Shown: positions 29,942-39,895, numbered from the stretch's first letter. The stretch is 64,000 bases of DNA from Corynebacterium bovis DSM 20582 = CIP 54.80 (GCF_030408615.1 NZ_CP047187.1:1116001-1180000), one strand, 5' to 3'. Notes: generated by a model not told the origin, from the letters alone. Made by a program: numbers and translations.

Positions 29942-30853
29942 ATGGCCTCACCACCGGACCTCGACCAGGCCGTCGACATGTACATGGACCACCTCCGCCT
30001 CGTCCTGGGCAGGTCGGAGAACACCGTGCGGGCGTACAGCGCGGACCTCCGGGCGGCGTGCGAGGGACTGGACGGCGTGGAGGGGTTCACGCTCGACCAC
30101 TGCCGCGACGTCCTCGACTGGGCCGTCGAGGCGGGACACAGCGCGACCTCGGTCGCCCGCATGGTGTCCAGCCTGCGCGGCTTCGGCGGGTACCTCGCCC
30201 GGCAGGGATGGGTCGGGACGAACCCGGCGGCGCCGCTGCGGGCCCCGAAGACCGACCGCCACCTGCCCCGGGTGCTCAAGGCCGACGGTGCCCGGGAGAT
30301 GCTCGACGCCGCCGCACAGGCGGCCGGGGAGACCGACGACCCCGTCCCCACCCGGGACTGGGCCATGCTCGAACTGCTCTACGCGACGGGCGTGCGCGTC
30401 TCGGAACTGGTCGGCGTCGACCTGGATGACGTCGACACCGGCGAACGCACCGTCCGGGTCACGGGTAAGGGCGGTAAGACCCGTGTCGTCCCGTTCGGCC
30501 CGTCGACCGCGACCGCCCTGCGGGCCTGGATCGACGCGCGCCCCCGGCTCAGCGGCCCGTCGTCGGGTCCCGCCCTCTTCCTCGGCGTCCGGGGCGGCCG
30601 CATCGACCCGCGGCAGGTGCGGACCGTCGTCCGGACCGCCACCGCCGCCGCGGGCGGCCCGACGCTCTCCCCCCACGGGATCCGCCACTCCACGGCGACT
30701 GCGGTGCTGGAAGGGGGAGCGGACCTGCGGATCGTGCAGGAGCTCCTCGGCCACTCCTCCATGGCGACGACGCAGATCTACACGCACGTCGGCACCGAGC
30801 GGCTCAAGGCGGTCTACCGGCAGGCGCACCCGCGCTCCGGCGCGACCGACTGA
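29942..30853 (+). CDS. xerC: Tyrosine recombinase XerC
   Basis: 303 residues, the usual XerC length. It resolves chromosome dimers at dif with XerD. The N-terminal SAM-like domain contains LGRSENTVRAYSADLRA. The catalytic domain has the first Arg in LLYATGVRVSELVG, the beta-hairpin Lys in TGKGGKTRVVPFG, HGIRHSTAT, and LGHSSMATTQIYTHV with the nucleophile Tyr near residue 280. Conserved position between dprA and rpsB supports the housekeeping role over a phage integrase. Confidence 0.94.
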   Translation: MASPPDLDQAVDMYMDHLRLVLGRSENTVRAYSADLRAACEGLDGVEGFTLDHCRDVLDWAVEAGHSATSVARMVSSLRGFGGYLARQGWVGTNPAAPLRAPKTDRHLPRVLKADGAREMLDAAAQAAGETDDPVPTRDWAMLELLYATGVRVSELVGVDLDDVDTGERTVRVTGKGGKTRVVPFGPSTATALRAWIDARPRLSGPSSGPALFLGVRGGRIDPRQVRTVVRTATAAAGGPTLSPHGIRHSTATAVLEGGADLRIVQELLGHSSMATTQIYTHVGTERLKAVYRQAHPRSGATD

Positions 30854-30903
30854 GCGGCCGGCCACCGAGCGGGAAACTGACGGAGCGGGTGTCCCCCTGA
30901 GCA

Positions 30904-30947
30904 GGTGACCGACCGGGCGACCGACTCAGTGGGTGACCGACCGGGCG
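30904..30947 (+). repeat. 28-bp period direct repeat between xerC and the M23-like gene
   Basis: The 16-base word GGTGACCGACCGGGCG occurs at 30904-30919 and 30932-30947 in the gap between two convergent genes. Confidence 0.75.
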
Positions 30948-30953
30948 GCCGTG

Positions 30954-31712
30954 TCACGCCCACAGCCGGACCGTCGGCCGCCCGAGGAGACTCATCGGGT
31001 CGATGTACCGTCCGTCCGGCGACGCGGGGTCCCTGATCCGCGCCCCCCACGACAGCCCCGGCCCACGGCGGGCCGTCGACGGCAGCGCCGCGGCGTCGGC
31101 CAGCCGGCCGATCACCGCACCCCGGGTGACGACGTCCCCGCGCCGCACATCGGCGACGACCGGTTCATAGGTCGTCCGCAGGCCTCCGCCGTGGTCGACC
31201 GACACCACCGGCGTCCCCGCGACACTCCCCGCGAAGACGACCGTCCCCGCGGCACTCGCCCGGACGGGGTCACCCGGGGCGGCCGCGAGGTCGACCCCGC
31301 GGTGGCCCTGCTCCCACGGCCGGTCCGGGATGTCCACGGCCCGGACGACCGCACCCGGGACCGGGCGGCGGTGCCCACGGCGGCCGGGGTGCCCACGGAC
31401 GTCCGCCGGCACGCCGCGGGCCGGGCCCGCCGAGGCGGCACCGGGTGAGGGGTGGGGCGTGGCCCGGGCCGCCGCCGGGGGAGCGGGCAGGACGGTGATC
31501 CCCGTCAGCACCGCGACCACGCAGAGAAGGACGGCGCACGCCCGCCCGGCGGCGCGGTGTCGCGGCGGTGTTCCGCGCCGCGGTGCTCCGCGCGGCGGGG
31601 CCGGGCGTGGCGGTGCCGGGTGCCAGGCCGGTGGCGTCGACGGGTGGTGGCGTCGGGACCCCGGGGCGTCGACGGGTCCGGGTCGGGGAACGGTGGTGGG
31701 TCTGGTCTGCAC
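30954..31712 (-). CDS. M23-like cell-wall peptidase family protein with altered active site
   Basis: 252 residues from GTG 31712. A basic Pro-rich cytoplasmic tail is followed by a hydrophobic signal or anchor segment (ACAVLLCVVAVLTGITVL, about residues 58-76) and a LytM/M23 domain in the last 150 residues. The first metal motif is intact (GHRGVDLAA, with His and Asp). The position that is normally His in the LHWG motif of this actinobacterial family is Ser here (GLSWGARI), and TTYEPV replaces the usual HxH neighbour. Hydrolase activity may therefore be lost; the closing YIDPMSLLG is normal. A regulatory or binding role is possible. It is convergent with xerC. Confidence 0.78.
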   Translation of the reverse strand: MQTRPTTVPRPGPVDAPGSRRHHPSTPPAWHPAPPRPAPPRGAPRRGTPPRHRAAGRACAVLLCVVAVLTGITVLPAPPAAARATPHPSPGAASAGPARGVPADVRGHPGRRGHRRPVPGAVVRAVDIPDRPWEQGHRGVDLAAAPGDPVRASAAGTVVFAGSVAGTPVVSVDHGGGLRTTYEPVVADVRRGDVVTRGAVIGRLADAAALPSTARRGPGLSWGARIRDPASPDGRYIDPMSLLGRPTVRLWA

Positions 31713-32351
31713 GCGGACAGTGTGCCCGGCCGCGCGGCCGGGCGGGAGCCCGGCGGCGGGCGCCTGTGGATGCCGGACCGTGCGCCCGCCGGCAGCACGG
31801 GGGACGGTGGGGCGCCGTCCACAGGTGCCGCCGGGGAGCGGGCGGGAAGTTGAGGTGGGGGAGCCGGACGGGTAGCATTCTGCAGTGCAGTATGTCCGGG
31901 AGTTGTCCCGGGGACCGCGAACCGAGTCCGTCCCGCCGGCAGGTCGTCACGACAGTGACGGTGACCACGCGGCGGGCGGCACACCGCACATCGACGTCTC
32001 CACGATCGTCGGCGACCACCACCGCTTCCGGGTCACACGCCCGGACGGCACGGGGCGACGCCGCAGGTCGTGTCGCCGGGTGCCGGAGACTCCGGGACGC
32101 GCCCCCGCCAGCGGACCGGGCACACTGACATCGCGTAGGCACCGTGTGGTTCCGCAGCGTCCCGCCCGAACGGTCCCCGGCTCAGCCCGGGGTGGGGTGG
32201 AGACCGTGAACGCCTGCCAGGACGGCGCATGAGCGATGTCCCGGGAGACCGGGGAACCGTGAGTACGTCGAGTCAACCGTCAACCGATTTCGAAAGCGAG
32301 GAAGGGGAGGCGGGGCCCGCGAGGGTCCCACGGTGCCGCCCCTGTCACACT
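31713..32351. other. Long region between the M23-like gene and rpsB, with promoter and leader
   Basis: 639 bases. A good promoter (31850-31878) gives a predicted start at about 31885, which leaves a leader of about 467 bases before S2. A frame opening with GTG exactly at the predicted start runs to 32232. Its protein has no recognised family and its composition resembles non-coding sequence, so it is not called as a gene. The word GTCAACCGTCAACCG (32272-32286) contains a short direct repeat. Confidence 0.55.
31850..31878 (+). promoter_or_regulatory. Promoter of the rpsB-tsf unit
   Basis: -35 TTGAGG (31850-31855), a 17-base spacer and -10 TAGCAT (31873-31878): optimal spacing and the best complete promoter in the window. 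Confidence 0.65.
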
Positions 32352-33230
32352 ATGGCTGTAGTCACCATGCGTGAGCTCCTGGACGCCGGAGTTCACTTCG
32401 GTCACCAGACCCGTCGTTGGAACCCGAAGATGAAGCGCTTCATCTTCACGGACCGCAACGGCATCTACATCATCGATCTCCAGCAGACGCTGACCTACAT
32501 CGACGAGGCCTACGAGTTCGTCAAGGAGACCGTCGCCCACGGCGGCAACATCCTGTACGTCGGCACGAAGAAGCAGGCGCAGGAGGCCGTCGCCACCGAG
32601 GCCGAGCGCGTCGGGATGCCCTACGTCAACCACCGCTGGCTCGGCGGCATGCTGACGAACTTCCAGACCGTCCACAAGCGCCTCGCCCGGCTCAAGGAGC
32701 TCCAGGCGATGGACGCGGCGGAGGACGGCTACCAGGGCCGCACCAAGAAGGAGGTGCTCATGCTCACGCGTGAGCGCACCAAGCTGGAGCGCGTCCTCGG
32801 CGGCATCGCCGACATGGCGAAGGTCCCGTCCGCCCTGTGGATCGTCGACACGAACAAGGAGCACATCGCCGTCGCCGAGGCGAAGAAGCTCAACCTCCCG
32901 GTCGTCGCGATCCTCGACACCAACTGTGACCCGGACGAGGTCGACTACCCGATCCCGGGCAACGACGACGCCATCCGGTCGACCCGGCTGCTGACGTCGA
33001 TCATCTCCTCCGCCGTCGAGGCCGGTCGTGCGGCCCGCGCCGAGCGCCAGGAGGCCGCGGCCAAGGAGGCTGCGGGCGAGGCCGCCGGTGAGGCGGAGGC
33101 CGGCGTCGTCGCCGAGGGTGCGGCGGAGAGCACCCCGGCCGCCGAGGGCGCAGCGGACACCACCCCGGCCGCCGGTGCCACGGAGGCGCCCGCCGAGGGT
33201 GAGGCCACCGAGGCCACCCCGGCGGAGTAA
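32352..33230 (+). CDS. rpsB: 30S ribosomal protein S2
   Basis: 292 residues. The start [20 protein letters not shown] is the corynebacterial S2 N-terminus. Core segments [34 protein letters not shown] and [22 protein letters not shown] are all present. The last 40 residues are an Ala/Glu/Pro-rich tail, longer than in E. coli. No Shine-Dalgarno lies directly before the ATG; the frame is open upstream to ATG 32229, but that extension of 41 residues is unlike any S2. tsf follows after 120 bases. Confidence 0.97.
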   Translation: MAVVTMRELLDAGVHFGHQTRRWNPKMKRFIFTDRNGIYIIDLQQTLTYIDEAYEFVKETVAHGGNILYVGTKKQAQEAVATEAERVGMPYVNHRWLGGMLTNFQTVHKRLARLKELQAMDAAEDGYQGRTKKEVLMLTRERTKLERVLGGIADMAKVPSALWIVDTNKEHIAVAEAKKLNLPVVAILDTNCDPDEVDYPIPGNDDAIRSTRLLTSIISSAVEAGRAARAERQEAAAKEAAGEAAGEAEAGVVAEGAAESTPAAEGAADTTPAAGATEAPAEGEATEATPAE

Positions 33231-33350
33231 CACCCGCCTGACGCCCACCCCGGTCCGCCGGGCGTGGGCGTCGTCCGTCACATAGGCTGGATCCGTCACC
33301 TGAGCCGACCGGCCACTTCACTTCCATCATGAAGGAGGATCGCCCCCAAA

Positions 33351-34169
33351 ATGGCGAACTACACCGCTGCTGACGTCAAGAAGCTCCGTGAGACCACGGG
33401 CTCCGGGATGCTGGCCTGCAAGAAGGCTCTCGAGGAGTCCGACGGCAACTTCGACAAGGCCGTCGAGATCCTGCGCATCAAGGGCGCCAAGGACGTGGGC
33501 AAGCGTGCCGAGCGCACCGCCGCCGAGGGCCTCATCGCCGTCTCCGGCAGCACCATGATCGAGATCAACTCCGAGACCGACTTCGTCGCGAAGAACTCCG
33601 AGTTCATCGAGTTCGCCGACTCCGTCGCCGCCGCGGCCTCCGCCGCCGGCGCGAACTCCCCGGAGGAGCTCGCCGCTGTCGACGTCAACGGCTCCACCGC
33701 CGACGAGGCGCTCCAGGCCCTCTCCGCGAAGATCGGCGAGAAGCTGCAGCTGCGGCGCGCCGTCACCCTCGAGGGTGACAAGGTCGCCGTGTACCTCCAC
33801 CACCGCTCCGCCGACCTGCCGCCGAGCGTCGGCGTCCTCGTCGCCTACACCGGTGACGACGAGCAGGCCGCCAAGGCCGTCGCCATGCAGGTCGCCGCCC
33901 TCAAGGCGAAGTACCTGACCCGCGAGGACGTCCCGGAGGAGGTCGTCGCCAAGGAGCGCGAGATCGCCGAGGCGACCGCCAAGGAGGAGGGCAAGCCGGA
34001 GAAGGCCCTGCCGAAGATCGTCGAGGGCCGGGTCAACGGCTTCTTCAAGGACGTCGTCCTCCTCGACCAGCCGTCCGTGACCGAGTCGAAGAAGACCCTC
34101 AAGCAGGTCGCCGACGAGGCCGGCATCACCCTCACCGGCTTCGTCCGCTACGAGGTCGGCCAGGACTGA
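33351..34169 (+). CDS. tsf: Elongation factor Ts
   Basis: 272 residues. Nucleotide exchange factor for EF-Tu. The signature [23 protein letters not shown] lies in the N-terminal UBA-like domain, [14 protein letters not shown] contacts EF-Tu, and the C-terminal dimerisation part ends [18 protein letters not shown]. The ATG is preceded by AAGGAGGA. Cotranscription with rpsB is likely. Confidence 0.98.
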   Translation: MANYTAADVKKLRETTGSGMLACKKALEESDGNFDKAVEILRIKGAKDVGKRAERTAAEGLIAVSGSTMIEINSETDFVAKNSEFIEFADSVAAAASAAGANSPEELAAVDVNGSTADEALQALSAKIGEKLQLRRAVTLEGDKVAVYLHHRSADLPPSVGVLVAYTGDDEQAAKAVAMQVAALKAKYLTREDVPEEVVAKEREIAEATAKEEGKPEKALPKIVEGRVNGFFKDVVLLDQPSVTESKKTLKQVADEAGITLTGFVRYEVGQD

Positions 34170-34536
34170 CGTCCGGTCCACCGACCCCGCCAGGCGGTGA
34201 CGGTCGCGGCCACGGCCGTGTCCGGCACCGGTGGGGTCGGGGATGATGAACGGGGCCCTCGCCCCTGTCGCTGCGGCGGCGGGGCGGGGGCCCGTCGTCG
34301 TGTGCGGGGGAGGTCCGGCCCGGGTGGGACGGGGGTGGCCCCGGGTGCGACGCGCCCCACCGCCCCCGGTCCCGACGATGCCGGGGTGCGTCGACGCCCC
34401 CTGTAGGATGTTGGGCGGTCAGCACGAACGACGATGGTGACCTGCGGCGTTCGACGAGCGTCCGGCAGGACCACGGTGCAGGCCCGGCACGACCAAGCCC
34501 AGCAGGATCAGCAGAGCAGAGCAGGAGAGCCTGACA
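34170..34536. other. Intergenic region between tsf and pyrH
   Basis: 367 bases with no supported gene. A -10 TAGGAT (34404-34409) gives a pyrH leader of about 120 bases. The part just before pyrH (34496-34526) is unusually rich in CAGCA and GCAGA words. Nothing else is recognised. Confidence 0.5.
34404..34409 (+). promoter_or_regulatory. -10 box of pyrH
   Basis: TAGGAT in the tsf-pyrH gap, in a local sequence similar to the -10 regions of mqo and xerC. No clear -35. Confidence 0.45.
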
Positions 34537-35262
34537 GTGACGACGACGGACGACCGGCACGGATACACCCGCGTGATGCTGAAGTTGGGGGGTGAGATGT
34601 TCGGCGGCGGAGCCGTCGGGATCGACCCGGACGTCGTCCAGAACGTCGCCCGGCAGATCGCCGAGGTCGCCCGGTCCGGCACCGAGGTCGCGGTCGTCAT
34701 CGGCGGGGGCAACTTCTTCCGCGGCGCCCAGCTCCAGCAGCGCGGCCTGGACCGCAGCCGCAGCGACTACATGGGGATGCTCGGCACCGTCATGAACTGC
34801 CTCGCGCTCCAGGACTTCCTCGAGCAGGAGGGCGTCGACTGCCGGGTGCAGACCGCGGTGAACATGGCCCAGGTCGCCGAGCCGTACCTGCCGCTGCGGG
34901 CGAAGCGTCACCTGGAGAAGGGGCGGGTCGTGATCTTCGGTGCGGGGATGGGCATGCCCTACTTCTCGACGGACACCACCGCGGCGCAGCGTGCCCTCGA
35001 GATCGGGTGCGAGGTGCTGCTCATGGCCAAGGGCGTCGACGGCGTGTACTCGGACGACCCGCGGACGAACCCGGACGCCGAGCTGTTCCACTCCATCACC
35101 CCCCGCGAGGTCATCGAGAAGGGCCTCAAGGTCGCCGACGCGACGGCGTTCAGCCTCTGCATGGACAACGACATGCCGATCCTCGTGTTCAACCTGCTCA
35201 CCGACGGGAACATCGCCCGTGCCGTGGCGGGCGAGCAGATCGGCACGCTCGTCGCGCAGTGA
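34537..35262 (+). CDS. pyrH: UMP kinase
   Basis: 241 residues. Amino-acid-kinase-fold enzyme phosphorylating UMP to UDP, normally a hexamer regulated by GTP and UTP. Motifs: [23 protein letters not shown], the Asp pair region [15 protein letters not shown], and [19 protein letters not shown]. The GTG start has GGAGAG upstream. frr follows after 205 bases with its own -10. Confidence 0.97.
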   Translation: MTTTDDRHGYTRVMLKLGGEMFGGGAVGIDPDVVQNVARQIAEVARSGTEVAVVIGGGNFFRGAQLQQRGLDRSRSDYMGMLGTVMNCLALQDFLEQEGVDCRVQTAVNMAQVAEPYLPLRAKRHLEKGRVVIFGAGMGMPYFSTDTTAAQRALEIGCEVLLMAKGVDGVYSDDPRTNPDAELFHSITPREVIEKGLKVADATAFSLCMDNDMPILVFNLLTDGNIARAVAGEQIGTLVAQ

Positions 35263-35303
35263 CGCCGGGCGGTCCGCACTGCCGGACCCGTCCGGGGCAC
35301 TGG

Positions 35304-35309
35304 TAGATT
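35304..35309 (+). promoter_or_regulatory. -10 box of frr
   Basis: TAGATT between pyrH and frr. The predicted leader of about 150 bases opens with a hairpin (arms GTGTGGTC and GGCCACAC, 35317-35344). Confidence 0.4.
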
Positions 35310-35467
35310 CGGGGGATGTGTGGTCGCCGCGGCCGTGGCCACACGCCGCGCACCGGAGACGGTCCGCGTCGTCCCCCTCCCCGGGGCGACCGACCGGGAC
35401 GTCACCGGTGCCCGAGACCTCAACCGATCCCCACCCGGCCGCACCTGAACCCCAGACGAGGACCCCC

Positions 35468-36025
35468 ATGATTGACGAGACCCTGCTCGAGTCCGAGGAC
35501 CACATGGGCCGCTCCGTGGAGCACGCCCGTGAGGAACTCATGACGATCCGTACCGGACGCGCCAACCCGGCGATGTTCAACGGTGTCATCGCGGAGTACT
35601 ACGGCGTGCCGACGCCCATCACCCAGATGGCGACGATCAGCGTCCCCGAGCCGCGGATGCTCATCATCAAGCCCTACGAGCAGTCGGCGATGGGGGAGAT
35701 CGAGAACGCGATCCGCAACTCCGACCTCGGGGTCAACCCGACGAACGACGGCCAGGTCCTCCGCGTCACCGTCCCGCAGCTCACCGAGGAGCGTCGCCGC
35801 GACCTCGTGAAGGTCGCGAAGTCGAAGGGTGAGGACGCGAAGATCGCGATCCGCAACATCCGGCGCAAGGGGATGGACACCCTCGGCAAGATCCAGAAGG
35901 ACGGCGACGCCGGTGAGGACGAGGTGAAGGCCGCCGAGAAGGAACTCGACAAGATCACCCAGACCTACGTCGGCCAGGTCGACCGCCTGGTCGAGGCCAA
36001 GGAGAAGGAGCTGCTGGAGGTCTAG
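35468..36025 (+). CDS. frr: Ribosome recycling factor
   Basis: 185 residues, exactly the family length. It splits post-termination ribosomes with EF-G. Conserved: [63 protein letters not shown], and the C-terminal helix ending KEKELLEV. Start ATG 35468. cdsA follows after 61 bases. Confidence 0.98.
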   Translation: MIDETLLESEDHMGRSVEHAREELMTIRTGRANPAMFNGVIAEYYGVPTPITQMATISVPEPRMLIIKPYEQSAMGEIENAIRNSDLGVNPTNDGQVLRVTVPQLTEERRRDLVKVAKSKGEDAKIAIRNIRRKGMDTLGKIQKDGDAGEDEVKAAEKELDKITQTYVGQVDRLVEAKEKELLEV

Positions 36026-36086
36026 CACCCCAGCAGTCCCCACCACGACGACAGGCAGTCACCAGTCACTGCCGGGAGCAGGTGCT

Positions 36087-37016
36087 GTGTCTGAAGCGAG
36101 CGGAGCGTCGGACGGCGACGGGACCCCGGGACCGGCCGACACCGGGCGGCATCCGAGGATCCCCGCGCCCCGCAACGGCGCCGGACGGAACCTCAAGCAG
36201 GCCATCGGCGTCGGGGTCGTCCTCGGGGCCCTCGTCCTCACCGCCCTGGTGACCCCCCACGCCTGGTACCCCCTCGTGGCCGTCGCCGTGGCGTTGGCCA
36301 CGTACGAGGTCTGGCGGCGGCTCACGGAGGGCGGCTACGTCCTGAGCCTCGCGACGCTCGTCGTCGGCGGCCAGGTGATGATGTGGCTGTCCTGGCCCTT
36401 CGGCACCACCGGGCTCGTCGCCGGGTTCGTCATCTCCGTGCTGCTGCTCATGGTGTCACGGCTGTTCCACCACGGTCGGCACTCGCCGCCGCACAACTAC
36501 GTGCGGGACACCGCCGTGGGCGTGTTCGTCCTCACGTGGATCCCGCTCTTCGGCAGTTTCGCCGCGATGCTGTCGACCCTCTCCCGCGAGGACGTCAGCG
36601 GGTCGCGGTTCATCTTCACGTTCATGCTCTGCGTCGTCGCGTCCGACGTCGGCGGGTACTGCGCCGGCGTGTTCTTCGGGCGGCACCCCATGGCCCCCGC
36701 CGTGAGCCCGAAGAAGTCCTGGGAGGGGTTCGTCGGGTCACTGGTGTTCTCGATGGTGTGCGGCGCCGCGTCCGTGGTGCTCATCCTCCGCGTCGACGGG
36801 GCGACGGGGGTCGTGCTCGGCGTCGCGCTCGGGTTGGGGCTCGCGGTGTGCGCGACCCTCGGGGACCTCGTGGAGTCCCAGTTCAAGCGGGACCTCGGCA
36901 TCAAGGACATGTCCCACATGCTGCCCGGGCACGGCGGGCTCATGGACCGGCTGGACGGGATGCTCCCCGCCGCGATGGTCACGTGGGTCGTGCTCAACAT
37001 GCTCAACGGGGCCTGA
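36087..37016 (+). CDS. cdsA: Phosphatidate cytidylyltransferase
   Basis: 309 residues. Membrane enzyme making CDP-diacylglycerol for phospholipids and phosphatidylinositol mannosides. A hydrophilic tail of about 35 residues precedes seven or eight hydrophobic helices. The C-terminal signature is complete (SQFKRDLGIKDMSHMLPGHG, then GLMDRLDGMLPA). GTG start. It probably forms a unit with frr. Confidence 0.96.
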   Translation: MSEASGASDGDGTPGPADTGRHPRIPAPRNGAGRNLKQAIGVGVVLGALVLTALVTPHAWYPLVAVAVALATYEVWRRLTEGGYVLSLATLVVGGQVMMWLSWPFGTTGLVAGFVISVLLLMVSRLFHHGRHSPPHNYVRDTAVGVFVLTWIPLFGSFAAMLSTLSREDVSGSRFIFTFMLCVVASDVGGYCAGVFFGRHPMAPAVSPKKSWEGFVGSLVFSMVCGAASVVLILRVDGATGVVLGVALGLGLAVCATLGDLVESQFKRDLGIKDMSHMLPGHGGLMDRLDGMLPAAMVTWVVLNMLNGA

Positions 37017-37044
37017 GCGTCCGGCGCGGCACCCGGGGGCGGGG

Positions 37045-37470
37045 TCACGCCCGGTGGGTCTCCGCCACCTGACGCCGCAGCTGGAGCATCCGCACGACAC
37101 CGACGCACGCCATGATGAGTGCGCCCGCCACCGCCGCGATGAGCATCCCCACGCCCACGGGGAACGTCCACGTCCACGCGAGGAAGTGCACGGCGACGCT
37201 GTCCTGGTTCTGCAGGATGAACACGAGGAGCAGGATGAGCAGCAGCGCGCCGATGATGAGCCCCACCCACGTCGCGCCGGCGACCGACCCGCGGACGCGC
37301 GGCGTCGTCGAGTCCGGGGCACCGTCGCCGCCGGCGGGGCGGGTCCGTCGCCGGGGGTCTGCGGCCGGGGCCGGGGTGGGGGTCGACGCCGCCGCCGCGT
37401 CGGGTGCGACCGGTGCGTCCGGTCCGGTCGCCGGGGTCGGGGAGTCGGGGGAGGAGGGTGTGTTCGTCAT
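37045..37470 (-). CDS. LapA/DUF1049-like membrane protein
   Basis: 141 residues. A Pro/Ala/Thr-rich N-terminal tail (about 65 residues) is followed by two membrane helices (TWVGLIIGALLLILLLVFIL and VGVGMLIAAVAGALIMACVG) separated by QNQDSVAVHFLAWTWTFP. This is the LapA-domain pattern; the role is unknown, with envelope or lipopolysaccharide-assembly names inherited from proteobacteria. ATG 37470 is chosen over 37479 because GGGGGT precedes it. Convergent with cdsA. Confidence 0.82.
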   Translation of the reverse strand: MTNTPSSPDSPTPATGPDAPVAPDAAAASTPTPAPAADPRRRTRPAGGDGAPDSTTPRVRGSVAGATWVGLIIGALLLILLLVFILQNQDSVAVHFLAWTWTFPVGVGMLIAAVAGALIMACVGVVRMLQLRRQVAETHRA

Positions 37471-37727
37471 GACCCCCATTCAACGGGGTTCCGGCGGTCC
37501 GTGGCAACGGACGTGAGCGCGGCCGGTGCCCCCGGTGCCGGGACAGGGGCCGTCGCCGCCGGTGGTGCGCGCCGGCGGGCGGCGACAGCGGACGTGACCG
37601 CGGCCGCCGGCCCGGCCCGGTCGTCGCCACCGGTCGCGCCCGGTCACCGGTGCGGGCGGACAGTGGCCGCCGCGGACACGGCGTCGATGTGGTTCAGGGG
37701 CGTCTACGTGCAATAATGGCCCGCATC

Positions 37728-38846
37728 ATGGCTACTCCTGTGCAACTGCAATTCTCCGCTCCGAAGAAGGGGATGCCGCCGACGCACCTCGCGGACATGA
37801 CCGACGACCAGGTCCGCGAGGCCGTCACGGGACTGGGACTCCCCGGCTTCCGTGCGAACCAGATCGCCCGTCAGTACTACGGGCGGCTCGCGGCGGACCC
37901 CCGTTCGATGACCGACCTCCCCGAGGCGACCCGCGACAGCGTCCGCGAGGCGCTGTTCCCGCAGCTCATGACCCCGGTCAACGAGATTTCCTGCGACGGC
38001 GGCGAGACGCGGAAGACGCTGTGGCGTCTCCACGACGGCACGCTGCTCGAGTCCGTGCTCATGCGGTACCCGGACCGGGCGACGTTGTGCATCTCCTCCC
38101 AGGCGGGCTGCGGCATGGCCTGCCCGTTCTGCGCGACCGGCCAGGGCGGCCTGGACCGGAACCTGTCCGTCGGCGAGATCGTCGAACAGGTCCGCACCGC
38201 CGCCGCGGACATGCGTGACGGCCGGGTCGAGGGCGGGGAGGGCCGCCTCACGAACATCGTCTTCATGGGCATGGGGGAGCCCCTGGCGAACTACAAGCGC
38301 GTCCTTACAGCGATCCGGCGCATCACCGCGCCCGCCCCGGAGGGCTTCGGCATCTCCCAGCGCAACGTGACGGTGTCGACGGTGGGCCTCGCCCCGGCGA
38401 TCCGCAAGCTCGCCGACGAGGAGATGTCCGTCCGACTCGCGGTGAGCCTGCACTGCCCGGACGACGAACTGCGCGACGAACTCGTCCCGGTGAACAACCG
38501 GTGGTCCGTCACGGAGGTCCTCGACGCCGCGGCCTACTACGCGGAGAAGTCCGGCCGCCGGGTGTCGATCGAGTACGCCCTCATCCGCGACATGAACGAC
38601 CAGCCGTGGCGGGCGGACCTGCTGGGCAAGCGCCTCAAGCGCGCCCTCGGGTCCAAGGTCCACGTCAACGTCATCCCGCTCAACCCGACGCCCGGGTCCA
38701 AGTGGGACGCGGCGCCGAAGCCCGTCCAGGACGAGTTCGTCCGTCGGGTCAACGCCCAGGGGGTGCCGTGCACCGTCCGTGACACCCGTGGCCAGGAGAT
38801 CGCCGCGGCGTGCGGGCAGCTCGCCGCCGAGGAACGCGGCGCATAG
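37728..38846 (+). CDS. rlmN: 23S rRNA / tRNA (adenine-C2) methyltransferase RlmN
   Basis: 372 residues from ATG 37728; ATG 37716 (376 residues) is equally possible. Radical-SAM enzyme methylating A2503 of 23S rRNA and A37 of tRNAs. The iron-sulfur motif [19 protein letters not shown] is intact, with [10 protein letters not shown], the [15 protein letters not shown] segment, and the C-terminal catalytic Cys in [20 protein letters not shown]. There is no Shine-Dalgarno; AT-rich TAATGG lies just before the start, so it may be leaderless. Confidence 0.95.
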   Translation: MATPVQLQFSAPKKGMPPTHLADMTDDQVREAVTGLGLPGFRANQIARQYYGRLAADPRSMTDLPEATRDSVREALFPQLMTPVNEISCDGGETRKTLWRLHDGTLLESVLMRYPDRATLCISSQAGCGMACPFCATGQGGLDRNLSVGEIVEQVRTAAADMRDGRVEGGEGRLTNIVFMGMGEPLANYKRVLTAIRRITAPAPEGFGISQRNVTVSTVGLAPAIRKLADEEMSVRLAVSLHCPDDELRDELVPVNNRWSVTEVLDAAAYYAEKSGRRVSIEYALIRDMNDQPWRADLLGKRLKRALGSKVHVNVIPLNPTPGSKWDAAPKPVQDEFVRRVNAQGVPCTVRDTRGQEIAAACGQLAAEERGA

Positions 38847-38879
38847 CGCGGACGGTGTAGCCGGGGGGCGGGGACGCAG

Positions 38880-38981
38880 CCGGCGCAGTGGGGGCGGCGT
38901 GCGGCCGGCGCAGTGGGGGTCGGCGTGTGACCGGCACAGCGGGGTCGGCGTGCGACCGGAACAGCGGGGGGTCGGCACACA
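38880..38981 (+). repeat. 25/26-bp imperfect tandem repeat, four copies
   Basis: Units start at 38880, 38905, 38931 and 38956, each beginning CCGG followed by (C/A)(A/G)CAG-type words. Copies differ at several positions. They lie between rlmN and the terminator shared with the DUF2631 gene. Confidence 0.85.
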
Positions 38982-39028
38982 CGAACGCCGCCCGGGACGC
39001 GTGGTCGCGTCCGCGGGCGGCGTTCGTG
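38980..39028. terminator. Bidirectional terminator between rlmN and the DUF2631 gene
   Basis: A stem of about 22 bp with one bulge (38980-39001 with 39006-39028) lies between two convergent genes, so it can serve both. Confidence 0.8.
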
Positions 39029-39038
39029 GGGGACAGGC

Positions 39039-39497
39039 TCAGTGGTGCGAGAAGCTGCGCTCCGCGAGCTGCCGGGCCTCGGCCTCCGTCAGCGCCGGCC
39101 GGCCGACCGAGGTCGGGTCGATGTTCATCGCGACGAGCTCCTCGGCGGTGAGGTCGGCGTAGACGCCGGTGAGGTTCTTCTGGTCGGCGGCCCAGTCCGG
39201 CTCGATGTGGCCGACCGGCTTGTTGTGCGCCTGGACGGTCGTCCGCTGGGTGAGCTTCGGACGGACGACGAAGAGGAACGTCCCGAGGAAGACGAGGACG
39301 GCGAGGGCGACGAGCCAGATGTCCTCGACGTGGCCCTTGTGGTTGCCGATGAGCATCCCGAGGAGGAAGAGCCCGGAGATCACACCGGCGGTGGCGATGC
39401 CACGCCGGCCGAGTCCGTGCCAGCCCCACGCCGCCGACGGCTCGTCGGCGGTGGAGACTCCGTTGAACACTTCTGCCTTCGGCTCGTGAGAAGCCAT
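39039..39497 (-). CDS. DUF2631 membrane protein
   Basis: 152 residues. It matches the actinobacterial DUF2631 family, which lies next to dxr. Two membrane helices ([19 protein letters not shown] and [19 protein letters not shown]) are joined by a short GNHKGHVED loop; the C-terminal tail is soluble and acidic ([20 protein letters not shown]). Function unknown. The ATG at 39497 has GGAGGATC upstream on its strand. Divergent from dxr. Confidence 0.88.
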   Translation of the reverse strand: MASHEPKAEVFNGVSTADEPSAAWGWHGLGRRGIATAGVISGLFLLGMLIGNHKGHVEDIWLVALAVLVFLGTFLFVVRPKLTQRTTVQAHNKPVGHIEPDWAADQKNLTGVYADLTAEELVAMNIDPTSVGRPALTEAEARQLAERSFSHH

Positions 39498-39895
39498 TGG
39501 TGATCCTCCTCGATCGGGGCCGCCGCGACGTCACACCGGACCGTCGTCACCGGTCCCCGGGATGCGCAGCTGTGCCACAGACGCATGTTGCCTCTCCATC
39601 ATTGCACACGATCCTGCCCCGCGACGCATCACACGCTGCGCGTCCACGGCCCGCACCCCCCGTGGTGGGGCAGTGGGCGGCCCGGGGGGTGCCGCCCCCT
39701 GCGGTTCCCGCCGCGCGCCGACCCCGCCCGGGGTGCCGTCCCGGGTGCCGCCCCCGGCAGGTCCCGTCCGACCCCGCCCCGACGCCGCCCCCGGCCCAGC
39801 CTCCGCCCCGGGGACGGCCCGCAGCCCCACCCGGCGTCCCCCGCTGTCGTCCCCCGCACCCGTCCCCGCCACGGGTGCGTGGAAGAATGGCCCGC
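39498..39895. other. Divergent intergenic region between the DUF2631 gene and dxr
   Basis: 398 bases, very C-rich on the plus strand, with long pyrimidine-biased stretches (39700-39850). Frames are open throughout because of composition; none looks like a protein family. AAGAAT (39883-39888) is a possible -10 placing the dxr start at GTG 39896. Confidence 0.5.

Noticed and set aside
31885..32232. 115-residue protein before rpsB
   Set aside because: No recognised family and non-coding-like composition. The position of its GTG is interesting, but not enough for a gene call.
32229..32351. 41-residue N-terminal extension of S2
   Set aside because: The extension does not resemble S2, and [20 protein letters not shown] is the known N-terminus. 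Kept only as a coupling hypothesis in the findings.
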